From Maniola hyperantus (lineage: Eukaryota > Arthropoda > Insecta > Lepidoptera > Nymphalidae): DNA of 64,000 nt. The stretch lies in contig NC_048557.2 of the NCBI RefSeq assembly GCF_902806685.2, positions 6,196,666 through 6,260,665 of the forward strand, in the 5' to 3' direction. How positions within the stretch are numbered: position 1 is the stretch's first letter; each line of letters begins with the position of its first letter. Positions 22,506 to 33,676 of this stretch are shown here, piece by piece. Made by a program: the position numbers and the translations under genes. Under the pieces are notes generated by a model. That model did not search any database and was not told the origin of the DNA. It saw nothing but the letters and a program-made list of their open reading frames with translations.

Positions 22506-23194
22506 TGGCTACTGGCTAATATGTTGCACTATTGTCGTACCTACTCCCTTTATCTGTGCTACTCCCACAATCTTTACGCTTAGTTGGAGATGAAAAAGGG
22601 AGTGTTAATCATGATTTTATTATATTCTTTTTAAGAAAAAAAAATCTCATAAGACGCAAAACAACAATAGCGCGATCATTATTATTACAAATCGTATTGG
22701 AACGCGCGGTAATCAGAATACCTTACCGGTAAATCAAATCCTCAATTCGGCAATGGGAATTTTTTACCACGCCTCGCAACCCTTTGTTGTCGCAATCAAG
22801 TCCTTGACCGCTTCACATTGTCCGACACAAAGGAGCGGCTGCGATTGAGCCTCAGCCGTAATATTCATGCTCCGTTCCTCACATTCACGACTCCGTACAT
22901 CCACTCTCTTCCGAATCATTACGTTCTTACCACCTTTGTCTGCTTCCCCCTTTATTACACTACACAACGTGTACACATCTTCTTTAATACACAAAGCATT
23001 GTGAGCTCCTGCCTCTTGATTGGCTCTTAATGTTAGTCTTTCCATCACTCGCTCCATACAAGCGTAGTTTGGATATTAACCAATCATATTCGTTGTAATT
23101 TTGTAGACGCTTTCTAGAAACTAATATCTATGTGTGGTTTGCCATATTCGCAAAATAAAGGTTTTAAAGTGACACGTATGTAATGGCGACCTCC
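22506..23194. other. Unassigned; one 97-codon minus-strand frame
   Basis: The frame 22,764-23,057 (minus) reads 'MERVMERLTLRANQEAG...' with a mixed, charged composition that looks less random than its neighbours, but no family, splice context or repeat copy supports it. Treated as unproven. Confidence 0.25.
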
Positions 23195-23330
23195 CATCAA
23201 AGCGCAGCATTGGGAGACCTACCAATAGGTGGACTTCGAACAAGTCACAGGGAGCCGCTTTATTCAGGCGGTGCATAACCGTGTGGAAGCCTATACATGA
23301 GACCCATGTCTATCGGTTGATTGGTTAGTA
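23195..23330 (+). mobile_element. RTE 3' end fragment
   Basis: 'GGGAGCCGCTTTATTCAGGC' and 'AACCGTGTGGAAGCC' followed by 'GTCTATCGGTTGATTGG' parallel the RTE 3' ends at 20.1 kb and 59.3 kb in the opposite orientation. Coding sense is lost. Confidence 0.6.
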
Positions 23331-24157
23331 TTCAAATGAGAACCAAATTGCGTTTGTGTGGAGTGCACTACGACTAAACCCCTCTTAATGTTTTTCATAG
23401 TCTGTTTTGAAATTTGTTATATTTGCGTCATCAATACTAATGATTGCAACCGGCAGTACAATAGTCATTGTTGTGTAAGCTTATTTATCGGGTTTTTATA
23501 CGGAATCTACATCGTCATTATATTTAGTTGGTCTCCCGTTTTCTTAACAACTACAAAATAATAATAGATGTCAAATAAATTGCACATTGGGTTTGAACAC
23601 TTGTTAATAAAATATACGCCTAATAAACACGACGTTAAGATGAGCACTTTGAATGGGCCACGCGTATTAACTAGTGTTTAAGTACACTGAGTGGTTAACG
23701 TGAATAGGATACAACCATGTACTTAACTGTTGTTTGTAAGTTGTAAATTACAGTAAATGTTAAACCAATTAAAACTTCACAAAGACTGATAATAATTGAA
23801 ATATTATTTAGGTAAATCAACGACCGACCTCCATAGTCCCACGTAGGTATCCCATAGCCGAAGCATTTCGAAAAAAAATTGCGGACAGGAACTCGTTTTT
23901 GTTTACAACTTGTTGTTGTTTGTTTATTAATATTTAGTGGCTTTTTGTTGTGCCACACAGCACAACAGCAACGCGACTTTGGCGTTGCTTGTATAGAAAA
24001 CTCAAAGGTAGTTCAGTATTTCTTTGAATCTGATCTGGGCAACCCTAGTCTGAACAATTTCATACTAATTTTGACAGCTTTATAGAACACGATTTTTGTT
24101 TGATACCCTCCTAATCAGACAACAAAATATTTTATTTCAATACTAAAAACAATTTGG
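23331..24157. other. No gene recognised
   Basis: Short frames only (up to 87 codons), with no motif or repeat family. Confidence 0.4.
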
Positions 24158-24382
24158 TCTGGCGGGAGGCTTCGGCCGTGGCTAGTTACCATACCGGCAA
24201 AGCAGTGCAGCCAAGCGCTTTAGCTTTCCGATGCAATGCCGCGTAGAAACCGATCGGCGGTATTAAACCCATACTTACCTACCTACCCCTTCCTAGTTAG
24301 CCCGCTTCCATCTTAGACTGTACCATCACATACCACCAGGTGAGATAGCGGTCAAGGGCTAACTTGTATCTGAATAAAACAT
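24158..24382 (+). mobile_element. SINE-2 lacking the tRNA head
   Basis: Starts at 'GGTCTGGCGGGAGGCTTCGG' and runs to 'CTTGTATCTGAATAAAAC'. Compared with the 9.6-kb copy, it has an extra TACCTACC-rich insertion at about 24,277-24,289, one instance of the tetranucleotide pattern reported in the findings. Confidence 0.7.
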
Positions 24383-24681
24383 ATTTCCAAATAAATGAGA
24401 AGAAGGAATATGCAAATTTTGCATCGATCTTTTTTTAGCTTTAAAGATTATGCCATACTAAAAGCCCCCATAAGAAAGGTGATTATCTCAAGGCGCCTCT
24501 GTTCGGACATATCGAAATAAAAGCCATAAAAGTTTCATTATAATCTGAAGATAGCAGAACAGTCGTGTGATTGAAGACTACGCATGAAGTGCGCATGTCG
24601 GACTTCAAATGTTAATGAGATTAGGTACACACTGACCGTATGTGAATACGACGGTACCCATAAAGCTAACCATGAAAAGTG

Positions 24682-24850
24682 GGGCCGGTTCTCTTGTGCA
24701 CAATCTCTAAACTAAACTAAATTAACAGGTCTGAATCTTGTGCTATCCTTTTCCGCAAGCGACATTATGAAAGGGATAGCAATAGATTTAGACGTGTCAT
24801 TTTAGTTTAGTTTAGAGATTGTGTACAACGGAATTAGCCACATTGTCTAT
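24682..24850. mobile_element. Foldback element F, copy 1
   Basis: Left arm 'TTGTGCACAATCTCTAAAC' and right arm 'TTTAGAGATTGTGTACAAC' are near complements, and the match extends inward through 'GCTATCCTTT' and 'AAAGGGATAGC'. MITE-like and non-coding. Related copies are at 28.5 and 29.4 kb. Confidence 0.6.
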
Positions 24851-24908
24851 ATTATAGAGCTAAGACACTATTCTGTACTCTGTAACTACTTAGCTATAAC
24901 TTATAGAC

Positions 24909-25022
24909 ATCATCATCATCATGATCAACCCATCGCCGGCTCACTACAGAGCACGGGTCCCCTCTCAGAGTGAGAAGGGTTTTGGCCGTAGTCTAACACG
25001 CTGGCCAAGTGCGGATTGGCAA
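24909..25022 (-). mobile_element. SINE-1 3' end fragment
   Basis: 'ATCATGATCAACCCATCGCC' followed by 'CAGAGTGAGAAGGGTTTTGG' and 'CAAGTGCGGATTGGCA': the tail and distal body on the minus strand. The rest is lost. Confidence 0.65.
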
Positions 25023-25132
25023 ACTAACTTATATTATACCTAATATTGTGCTAGAATGGTGAAGTTTCATTATAATCTGAAGATATCATTTTCACTAAGT
25101 AGGTACCTACTTATATCATTCGAATTGAAGCA

Positions 25133-25628
25133 CATCACAATGAACATAGGGCTAATAGACAGTTCCCTGAAACTATCAATGTTTCTGATATAATTACTTC
25201 AGTGTCTGTATTCTGTAAGTCAATCTCGCAGTGAACGCAGCGTTGTATCGAAATGTTGCAGCGATTTATAGTTGAGAACGGTCCATTATATTCTAAACCT
25301 GAACACAATCCAGTCATAAAATATTGCTCTAGCAATAAAGCAGAAGTTGATACCTACGATGAGTAGGCTATGTAAGAAACTGTTACAAACATACTGTATT
25401 ATTTGTCGAAGAACATGCTCACAATGAGCTAAGCTAATAGACAGTTCCCTGAAACTATCAATGTTTCAGATATAATTACTTCAGTGTCTGTATTCTGTAA
25501 CTCAATCTCTCAGTGAGCGCAGCGTTGTATCGAAACGTAGCAGCGATTTATAGTTGAGAACGGTCCATTATATTCTAAATCTGAACACAATCCAGTCATA
25601 AAATATTGCTCTAACAATAAAACAGAAG
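25133..25628. repeat. Local direct duplication, period 282 bp
   Basis: Bases 25,133-25,345 and 25,416-25,628 share 'GCTAATAGACAGTTCCCTGA', 'AATTACTTCAGTGTCTGTAT' and 'GCGATTTATAGTTGAGAACG' at matched spacing (25,151 and 25,433). Differences are scattered substitutions. No mobile-element ends are seen, so this looks like a simple segmental duplication. Confidence 0.7.
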
Positions 25629-25899
25629 TGGATCTCGATTCTCGGTTGGCTGGCGAAAGTGCCTGTATTCTTAGAAGGGAAGATGAAGTTTTTATGACGC
25701 TCGCTGTTTAATTTCTTGGCCAAGACAAGATACTTAGTAGGTAGTGAGTTTATGAAAATCGTTCGAAATAACTTCCATTTTTGCTCCAAAAGCTTTGATT
25801 TAGCATACAAAGTGACAGATAAACGCCGCTCCATTGAACTTTTATCTATGTCTACCTGAAATAGCATATGAGGCTGTAAACTAATGTAGGTAGGTACGT

Positions 25900-26165
25900 T
25901 CATCGTTATCATGATCAACCCATCGCCAATTCACTACTGAGCACGGATCTCCTCTCAGATTGAGAACCGCTACCACGCTGACCAAGTACGGATTGGCAGA
26001 CTTTCACACACCTTTGAGAACAAGAACTCTCAGGCATGCATGCAGGTTTCTTCACGATGTTTTCCTTCACCGTTAAAGCAAGTGATATAAACGCACGTAA
26101 CTCCGATAAGATCGAACCCTTGACCTCCAATTAGGAGGCGAACATCCTAAACAGTAAACACTAGC
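25900..26165 (-). mobile_element. SINE-1, minus strand, diverged
   Basis: The tail 'ATCATGATCAACCCATCGCC' is at the left and the degraded B and A boxes ('GATCGAACCCTTGACC', 'AACACTAGCTATCAC') at the right. A duplicated GCAT unit sits at 26,035-26,043. Confidence 0.7.
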
Positions 26166-26834
26166 TATCACAGCATTTTACCGTTAAAAAAATCTAGACA
26201 AAAACCCACATCACGATATCTAATTGAAACAAAACAACAATAATTCGTCGCGAGAACACGTTATTTTTCAACGAACAATATGTCCGTACGAAATTACCGC
26301 TTATTATTGTTGTTTTATGAATTATCGCCTACATCTCGGATCTTTTTCTTTTGAGCCGACACCGGTAGCATTTATCATGTTCCCGCTTATTGTTCCAAGA
26401 TTTGTACGGATAGCAAAAATGATTTTACAGGAAAAATTTCAAGCAATAAATAATACCTAATAATTAAGTCATCATTATTTATTTATTTACATATACATAA
26501 TTAGAACGGTAGTGCCACTTACACTAACAAGATAATCAATGATAAATTTAAATACAAACACAAAAAAACGCAAAATACAAAACGATAAAACATTAAAGGA
26601 TTTTGAATGTACGCTGAGAACATTGAATGACATGTTCATGCAATGCTCTCCGCGTACTTCAGTAACTCCCGAATCAAAGTTATGTACACCCGTCAATGAA
26701 TGGATCCCATTGAGCATTATTGTCCAAAAGCGCGTTGAACGATGCCAATGAACGCGGTATAGGTGCCATAGCTCATAGCTTATTTTGCATATTTTATAGA
26801 TTCCGGAAGATCGTTTATCCCCTGCAACCCATCA
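26166..26834. other. No gene recognised
   Basis: Short frames (up to 78 codons) without motifs, some AT-rich. No repeat family seen. Confidence 0.4.
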
Positions 26835-27000
26835 CCTGTGGCCCTACCGCGGTTGTTTGACAGCTACAATGTCACGATCGCAATCATCTCTGATTGGTTA
26901 ATGCTAGCTCACTATTGGCCACAATGCATTGTTGCAACAAGAATCGCACAAATTCAGCCAATCAGAACAATAGAGATGGTAATAATGATTGATGCAGGTT
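26835..27000. repeat. Repeat G, copy 2
   Basis: 'GTTTGACAGCTACAATGTCA' through 'ATGATTGATGCAGGTTT' matches 514-672. The internal 'CTGATTGGTT' and 'CCAATCAG' halves are inverted, giving weak foldback potential. Confidence 0.5.
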
Positions 27001-27185
27001 TTAGACAATCGCCCTACTGCTCTCTACTAAGCACGGGCTCCCTCACAGAATGATAAGGGTAAATGTCGTCTACCTCGCTGGTCAAGTGCAGATTAGAAGA
27101 CTTCACACACTTTTGAGAACTTAATATGAAGAACTCTCAGGCACGCAGGTTTCCTCACGATATTTTCATTCACCGTACTTAAATA
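27001..27185 (-). mobile_element. SINE-1 middle part, minus strand
   Basis: 'AGCACGGGCTCCCTCACAG' to 'GCACGCAGGTTTCCTCACG': body only, with both the GATGAT tail and the tRNA head missing. It is directly joined to repeat G at about 27,000. Confidence 0.6.
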
Positions 27186-27256
27186 AACCTAATCTTTTTT
27201 TTGACAGGTGGATAGACCGACGTATGAAATTATCGCTATGTGATTTCAAATTCAGA

Positions 27257-27342
27257 TTTTTGAAAATTCAACCCCTAAGGGGGTGAAATAGGGGTTACAA
27301 AATTGTGTAGTCCACGCGGACGAAGTCGCGAGCATAAGCTAG
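27257..27342 (+). mobile_element. HEL-1 3' end
   Basis: 'GAAAATTCAACCCCTAAGGG' to 'GCATAAGCTAG' followed by T. Only the last 86 bp remain, including the subterminal GC hairpin. Confidence 0.65.
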
Positions 27343-28035
27343 TTTATTATATAGTTCTTTATTATTCTTGAAGTTATTATTATTTATCATACATATTATA
27401 GGTATACCTAGAGAAGTTAATTTTAAAACTCTTTAGCTGCTGACTGTACCTTGTAAGCAAAGATGTACATTAGTCATCGGATTTGGTCTTGTTTCATGGG
27501 AATAGCTCGTTTGTGTGGATTAAGAAGTTCAAATCGTGCTCAATGCCCTTTGTTAACGATTCCATCAAAATCGTGTTAGCTTTTTGACTCAACTATTAAC
27601 TTCTGTTAAGGTTAGGTGAAGAATTACTTAAACTACCTTAACAATGGTGCCGATTCTCTTGTCTTTTGCTAAAGTAAATTTAGAGTATCTGCATCTGTTT
27701 CTATTTATTATTGCATAAAAATTATGGAACTTGAATTTGTCAAAGAAATTTCAAGATAAAACTAAAAATATGAATTCATATACGTAATAGTTCCCTATAG
27801 GTAACTAAATAGGAACTAAAAAGCAGTCAATAAATAGTGCAGACAGAGTTCGTAGGTACCTAGCAATTTTTCAACATTTAAATACGAACCTTATCTAAAC
27901 ACATAAATCTACATACCTAACAGTGTTAAACACTAACACACTATTAACAAGAAACTAATTATACGCATGCAATAATAACAATCAGACGAGCTGTAATACT
28001 AAAATCCCGTTTAACGCCACTGAATGAGAGTTATA
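27343..28035. other. No gene recognised
   Basis: Unique-looking AT-rich DNA. 'GTGCCGATTCTCTTGTC' near 27,648 weakly resembles the end of foldback F. Confidence 0.4.
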
Positions 28036-28327
28036 ATATTCGCATCTAAACCCAAAATAAACCAAAAGCCGAACGGAAACGGGCGATATATTATTAGACA
28101 CGACAATTCTATTATTTTTATTCGTAACACATCTCGCGAGATTCAATCATAAATCTGGTACGATTCCTAGAACGCGGGGATGTATTCACAGTTCACACCC
28201 AATTTGGAAAGAATGCATTGGCAAATTTTGAATTTGCATAATTAAAATGTTTGGGTTTTAGAAAAGCTTAGTGACTATTAAAATTCTTATTATTTCGTCA
28301 AGATTCCTCAACCTGATAAAGATCTGT
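28036..28327 (+). repeat. Local duplication, first copy
   Basis: From 'ATATTCGCATCTAAACCC' the sequence matches 28,628-28,960, including 'AAGCCGAACGGAAACGGGCG', 'AATCTGGTACGATTCCTAGA' and 'GAATGCATTGGCAAATTTTG'. Homology resumes after the LINE piece at 28,328-28,426 ('ACATCGTAGATC'). Confidence 0.75.
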
Positions 28328-28426
28328 GGTACCACTGGTAAATTAAAACTACCTGACTATTCATAAACACTTGTAAAAAGTTTACATGAATAAAAAAACA
28401 TTCTATTCTATTCTATTCTATTCTAT
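28328..28426 (+). mobile_element. CR1/Jockey-like LINE, short 3' end insertion
   Basis: About 100 bp ('GGTAAATTAAAACTACCTGA', 'AAAAAGTTTACATGAATAAA') ending in an ATTCT pentamer tail. It matches the 3' end of the 54-55 kb LINE in opposite orientation. It is present in the first copy of the local duplication and absent from the second at the equivalent point. Confidence 0.75.
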
Positions 28427-28509
28427 CTAACAGTTTAATTTAATTTTAAAATACTAGAGACATCGTAGATCGACATGTGGCTAATTCTGTTCTAGGTAGG
28501 TAAGTAAGT

Positions 28510-28620
28510 AGTCTACGTAATTTAGATTTAGACCTGTAAATTTTTAGAGATTGTGTGCAACAAATTAGCTATATTGTTTCATCAATGCAACTCTATAGAA
28601 TTTTCATTAAGTAGGTAAAT
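28510..28620. mobile_element. Foldback element F, partial copy
   Basis: 'AGATTTAGACCTGTAAATTT' and 'TTAGAGATTGTGTGCAACA' with following 'TCATCAATGCAACTCTATAG' align with the right half of the 29.4-kb copy. Confidence 0.5.
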
Positions 28621-28627
28621 GCCCCTA

Positions 28628-28960
28628 AATATTCGCACAGATATCTAAACCCAAAATAAACCAAAAGCCGAACGGAAACGGGCGATATATTATTAGATAC
28701 GACAATTATTATTTTTATTCGTAACACATCTCGCGAGATTCAATCATAAATCTGGTACGATTCCTAGAAAGCGTGGACGTATTCACACCCAATTTGGAAA
28801 GAATGCATTGGCAAATTTTGAATTTGCATAATTAAAATGTTCGTGTTTTAGAAAAGCTTAGTGACTATTAAAATTCTTGTTAATTCGTCTAGATTCCGCA
28901 ACCTGACAAAGATGTAATTTTTTTTTAAGCTATAAAATAAAACACATCGTAGATCAGCTA
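28628..28960 (+). repeat. Local duplication, second copy
   Basis: Matches 28,036-28,327 at a distance of about 600 bp, with scattered substitutions and a few short deletions. It lacks the LINE insertion, so it preserves the empty site. No coding frame. Confidence 0.75.
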
Positions 28961-28975
28961 CTGTTGTGTTGTACC

Positions 28976-29369
28976 TATTATCCGCGACAGGTCGCGATAG
29001 CTACTTATCGGGGTATCAGGCCCCGCAACCCCGCACGTCACCCGCGCTTAGGGTTGTCAGATCGCCAAACCTAATAGCCGGACAGACCAGCCAGTTTGGC
29101 CGGACATTTGGGTAGAAAGGCCGGACACCCTAAATTATTGACGATTTTGAGTCTTACCTAATAGGTACGACAAATTATTTTTTTGTAAAACCTAACAAAA
29201 GCCGGACAAGCCGGACACCGTTTATATTGGCCGGACACGCAATCAAAAAGCCTACCTATGTCCGGTTTTATCCGGACGCCTGGCAACCCTACCCGCGCTG
29301 GTCCGCACCGGATTGGCGCGGGGGCTGTGTCCTCCCCGATTGCCATTTCAACCTGTCACGTACTATACA
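28976..29369. mobile_element. Foldback D interrupted by hAT-M1
   Basis: Left half 'TCCGCGACAGGTCGCGATAG' to 'CCCGCGCT' (28,976-29,048). Right half resumes at 29,292 and ends 'CCTGTCACGTACTATA'. Removing the insertion and one 8-bp duplication restores the order seen in the intact D element at 37.4 kb. Confidence 0.65.
29049..29291 (+). mobile_element. hAT-M1, copy 1, with perfect 8-bp target duplication
   Basis: 243 bp. Termini TAGGGTTGTCAG and (complement) TAGGGTTGCCAGGC. The duplication CCCGCGCT lies at 29,041-29,048 and 29,292-29,299. An 8-bp duplication with short inverted ends fits the hAT superfamily. Internally the 'GGCCGGACA' phrase repeats in tandem-like fashion. No transposase is encoded, so it would be moved in trans. 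Confidence 0.75.
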
Positions 29370-29520
29370 CAATCTCTCAATTAAAATGACAGATGTAAAT
29401 GTACCTACTGCTATCTCTTTCGTAACGCTCCCTGCAGAAAAGGAAGCTCTAGATTTAGACCTGTCCATTTTTAGAGATTGTGTAGGTACAACAGAATTAG
29501 CCTCATTGCTTTATTAATGC
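29362..29520. mobile_element. Foldback element F, copy 3
   Basis: 'TATACACAATCTCTCAATT' on the left and 'TTTTTAGAGATTGTGTAGG' on the right. The right arm has GTAGGTAC where the 24.7-kb copy has GTAC. Confidence 0.55.
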
Positions 29521-29852
29521 AACTCTTCAATGTTTTTTTAAAGAAGCAAACTAAAATCTTGTAGGTCACTACTAAACGACTTTGGGGTGACTGGTGTCAA
29601 AGGAAATGTTCATTTAGCGTCCAAAATCGTCGTTTCGGTTCGTTCAAGCATTGTCTGTAATGTCATTTATTAGCAACGGAACACGTGTTCGAATCTATAT
29701 CTCAGCGGTAGAGCGACGTCGCCATTATGACCGGGAACATCTCTCACCCGCGCCGCAACGCATTATTTATCAAGAACACCATTCTGTTCATTGTTTCATA
29801 ATAAAACATTAATTTTGTCAACGGCCTCCATGGCTGAGCGCGATACTCCAAT
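29521..29852. other. No gene; flank of the tandem array
   Basis: Unassigned. 'GCGCCGCAACGCATTATTTA' at about 29,749 resembles the GC-rich repeat at 20 kb. The text just before 29,853 ('CTGAGCGCGATACTC') weakly resembles the array unit end. Confidence 0.35.
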
Positions 29853-30851
29853 ATTAGAACTTCCGCTGACATTACAACAAGAAAACGCCACTCGCCGTCC
29901 GATAAATCTAATTCTTTATCTCCATCGACGACATCGCGAGAATTTTTAGAGAAAACAAATTGACGTTCGCAAATCGCAAATGACATCCTCGCGATCGGTT
30001 GTTATTCCAATTTCCAACAACCGTTCTGAACACAAATGCAAATCTTGTACAATCTTCAGTAAAAACAAAAGGCCCTTTTGCGACGATGAGCGGGGGCAAT
30101 ACTTATTAGAACTTCCGCTGACATTACAACAAGAAAACGCCACTCGCCGTCCGATAAATCTAATTCTTTATCTCCATCGACGACATCGCGAGAATTTTTA
30201 GAGAAAACAAATTGACGTTCGCAAATCGCAAATGACATCCTCGCGATCGGTTGTTATTCCAATTTCCAACAACCGTTCTGAACACAAATGCAAATCTTGT
30301 ACAATCTTCAGTAAAAACAAAAGGCCCTTTTGCGACGATGAGCGGGGGCAATACTTATTAGAACTTCCGCTGACATTACAACAAGAAAACGCCACTCGCC
30401 GTCCGATAAATCTAATTCTTTATCTCCATCGACGACATCGCGAGAATTTTTAGAGAAAACAAATTGACGTTCGCAAATCGCAAATGACATCCTCGCGATC
30501 GGTTGTTATTCCAATTTCCAACAACCGTTCTGAACACAAATGCAAATCTTGTACAATCTTCAGTAAAAACAAAAGGCCCTTTGCGACGATGAGCGGGGGC
30601 AATACTTATTAGAACTTCCGCTGACATTACAACAAGAAAACGCCACTCGCCGTCCGATAAATCTAATTCTTTATCTCCATCGACGACATCGCGAGAATTT
30701 TTAGAGAAAACAAATTGACGTTCGCAAATCGCAAATGATATCCTCGCGATCGGTTGTTATTCCAAAAACCGAACCGTTCTGAACACAAATGCAAATCTTG
30801 TACAATCTTCAGTAAAAACAAAAGGCCCTTTTGCGACGATGAGCGGGGGCA
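29853..30851. repeat. Tandem array, four copies of a 252-bp unit
   Basis: Units start at 29,853, 30,105, 30,357 and 30,608. The first three look almost identical; the third is 251 bp because one T is missing in 'GGCCCTTT'. The fourth has a few substitutions and a small rearranged patch near 30,766, and loses its last bases. Although 252 is a multiple of three, every frame has a stop in each unit on both strands, so the repeated 60-73-codon frames are not a gene. A young minisatellite-like expansion. Confidence 0.9.
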
Positions 30852-32404
30852 AAAAGTAAAAACCACGTGCATCCAAAATGGCAGCAAAAAGGTCAACAAT
30901 ATCCCTAATCTACAATCCATGTCACAGGCTAAAGGTTACGGAAGGTTGCACAAAAAATCGTCTCAAAACGAGATGTGTTCCTGTGAAATCGACCGTAATT
31001 CCCAGTTCACTCGTTCGACTCTACATGCTAATGACCACGATTTAGAGTCCAAATTAACGTGTTGAGTGGATCTGGATTTAAAAGCGGCATTGTTCGTACC
31101 TTAGGGAGTAGTGACAACAGATTTTTGTCTTTTTTTTCCATTTCATTTCACATATGGCATCGCAATCCTGGACGATATGTGACACATGTGGCGGTTTTAG
31201 GTTACTTCACAATAACGACTGCCTCTTCAAAGTTTCTCATATCTCAGCGTCCATTATATTTCGTGTTTTGGAATTCTAAGATCTAAAACAAGAGGCTGTG
31301 CAGTGTTCTTTTTCTTTGATGTCTCAGCGTTAGTACTTTTTGGCGGAACTCGATATTACATTAAGCTTTCCGTAGTGCCATTTGGTTATCAACAGGTGAC
31401 ATTAAAACCGTTGTTTACTTTCCGCTTAATTGGGCGTCAGGTAGTGCACCAAAATAAACCCTGATACGTCACAGAGCAAAGCATTATGGTTCTGCTTTTT
31501 ACGGCCAAGACAAAAGCAATAAATCGTGCACCCGTTGCAACAGAATAAGTAATTCTAAACCGAAAAGCTACTGAAACTTATCTGACCAATAAATTCAGTT
31601 CGGCCATAAATAGAACTATAAAAATTATTTTACGATACACGAGTGAGATACATTAAGACAATGTTACGCGCACATTTCACAATGGCTACATTATGGTTTA
31701 ATTGATTCGGCCACAATGCTCTTTATGTGGGCAACCGTTGCCACAAAGATATTATTGTCTATGGCCGGGCAGACGTCTGGTAACACTTGATCAGAGACAA
31801 AATGCCTTTGTGATGTTTGCCCGAAAGGCGCCATCCGTAATTCAATATGGAGTCTAATTAATGCAGTTTGATTTTGGAATACATTCGGCCTCGTCTGTTC
31901 TGAACATTCTGAACTAATCTTTTGTCCCAAATTAAGCAGAAAGATAAACATATCGAATCTTTATACTCGGTTATCAAAGAAGACTAAAATGTTCAATAAA
32001 ACAAAGGACAGGTCGATGGCGATCCTGTTTCTAAAAGAGACAAAAATATAGTGATTAGTTGCTTACCTCAATACAGATCACAGAGTTGCGGCTCCATTCA
32101 GTACTTTACTCTATGCTTATGTTTATGACAATAAGTACATAATATGAAAACAGCCATTACCTGAAAGAAAAAAAATTGAGATTAGACATTTTTACAAAAA
32201 AAAATCACACATTACCTAACTAAATGATTTTCAGAACTTGGTTAGTGGTCAATTAATCGTATTTCGGAATAATTTAAAACTAGGGGTTTTATTTATAAAT
32301 TATGTTGAACCTCAGATTAATGATTGATTCAATCCAACTACTTACATAGTTGTGCCTTATGATATGTATCGAACTCTACAACACCGGTTCAGAATACTTA
32401 CTAC
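30852..32404. other. Unique-looking DNA without a recognised gene
   Basis: One of the longer stretches without mobile-element resemblance. An 86-codon minus frame (31,691-31,951) and a forward frame ending at 31,065 were examined; neither has a motif. It could hold regulatory or intronic DNA, but nothing shows it. Confidence 0.4.
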
Positions 32405-32882
32405 TGAAAAGAGGAGTCAGACTCGCGCACCGAGGGTTCCGTACTACAGTCGTATTTTATCGACATTTTGCACGATAAATCAAAAACTATTATGCATAAA
32501 AATAAATAAAAATCTGTTTTAAAATGTACAAGTAAATTCCTTTCATAATATGATACCGCACTTGGTATAGAAGGTGATCTTACTCTAAAAGTTGAAAATA
32601 CCTACCAATATTTACTTATTCATGAACACATTTTAATTTATTTCTTGTGATGTAACCACAAATTGACGGTTTTCGGATTTTTTTCCTTTACTTGTGCTAT
32701 AGGTATAAGACCTACCTACCCTACCTGTCAAATTTCATGATTCTTGGGCACCGGAAGTAGGTACCTTATAGGTTTTCTTTACAGACACGAGGGACAGACA
32801 GACAGATAGACGGACAGACAGACAGTCAACGAAGTGATACTATAAGGGTTCCTTTTTCCTTTTGAGGTACGGAACCCTAAAC
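32405..32882 (+). repeat. Repeat C, long variant
   Basis: Starts near 'GAGTCAGACTCGCGCACCGA' and ends 'TTTTGAGGTACGGAACCCTA'. Internal blocks 'GACATTTTGCACGA' and 'TCAAATTTCATGATTCTTGG' match the 62.65-63.09 kb copy. Both share a GACA-rich microsatellite before the end. Confidence 0.65.
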
Positions 32883-33215
32883 ACAAATACATTACGCATA
32901 TTATAGGATATTTTTATGCAATTTTAACCTTTAAAAAATATTATGTTTTGATTCTACCATAAAATTAAGGGGCCCCTAATTCCGTAACGTAACTAAACAA
33001 AGACGAATGCGCTGATTTACGCACAATAATTCTATATGTATAGAAAAGAGACAGTTTAAAGTAAACATGTTCCAATAGCGACGTCTGTTTGTTTGTTAAC
33101 GGAAAAATGGCGGGCGGAAGTAAATCGATTGACATATTGATCGCGCATTGTTTTGGGATTGATTTAGGATAAGTTAATTATAGATATGCCGAGGCTGAGG
33201 GCGGTGTGAGGTACC

Positions 33216-33285
33216 TATAGTACGCGACAGGTCGAGATGGCAATCGGCGGAAGACGCCCCGCACACCCGCACCCTACCTAAAACA
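33216..33285. mobile_element. Foldback D, left half only
   Basis: 'TATAGTACGCGACAGGTCG' to 'CGCCCCGCACACCCGCACC'. The second half is missing. Confidence 0.6.
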
Positions 33286-33367
33286 GATTTGGATAACGAA
33301 AGGAGAAAATTACATTTATCCAAGATTTAAAAAAATCTATAGGTACGCTATGCGTATCTGTACGCTA

Positions 33368-33676
33368 AGCTGTGATAGCCTAGTGGTTAGGACATCCGCC
33401 TTCTAATTGAAGGTCGGGGGTTCCATTCCGGGCACGCACCTGTAACTTTTCGTAGTTATGTGCGTTTTAAGTTATTAAATATCACTTGCTTTAACGGTGA
33501 AGGAAAACATCGTGAGGAAACCGGCATACCAGAGAGTTCTCCATAATGTTTTTAAAGATGTGTGAAGTCTACCAATCCGCACATGGCCAGCGTGCTAGAC
33601 TATGGCCAAACCCTTCTCACTGAGAGGAGACCCGTGGTCTGTAGTGAGCTGGCGATGGGATGATGATGATAATAAT
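33368..33676 (+). mobile_element. SINE-1, near full length
   Basis: A box 'TAGCCTAGTGGTTAGGAC', B box slightly damaged ('GGTTCCATTCCGGGCAC'), body 'GGAAAACATCGTGAGGAAAC', tail 'GGGATGATGATGATAATAAT'. Confidence 0.8.

Noticed and set aside
22764..23057. 97-codon minus-strand frame
   Set aside because: Composition is protein-like, but there is no homolog that I recognise, no motif and no supporting neighbour.
29946..30627. Repeated 60-73-codon frames in the 252-bp array
   Set aside because: They recur because the DNA repeats. Stops occur in every unit, so no continuous repeat protein exists.
29840..30860. CRISPR-like array
   Set aside because: The repeats are 252 bp and contiguous, without short repeat-spacer structure, and the genome is eukaryotic.
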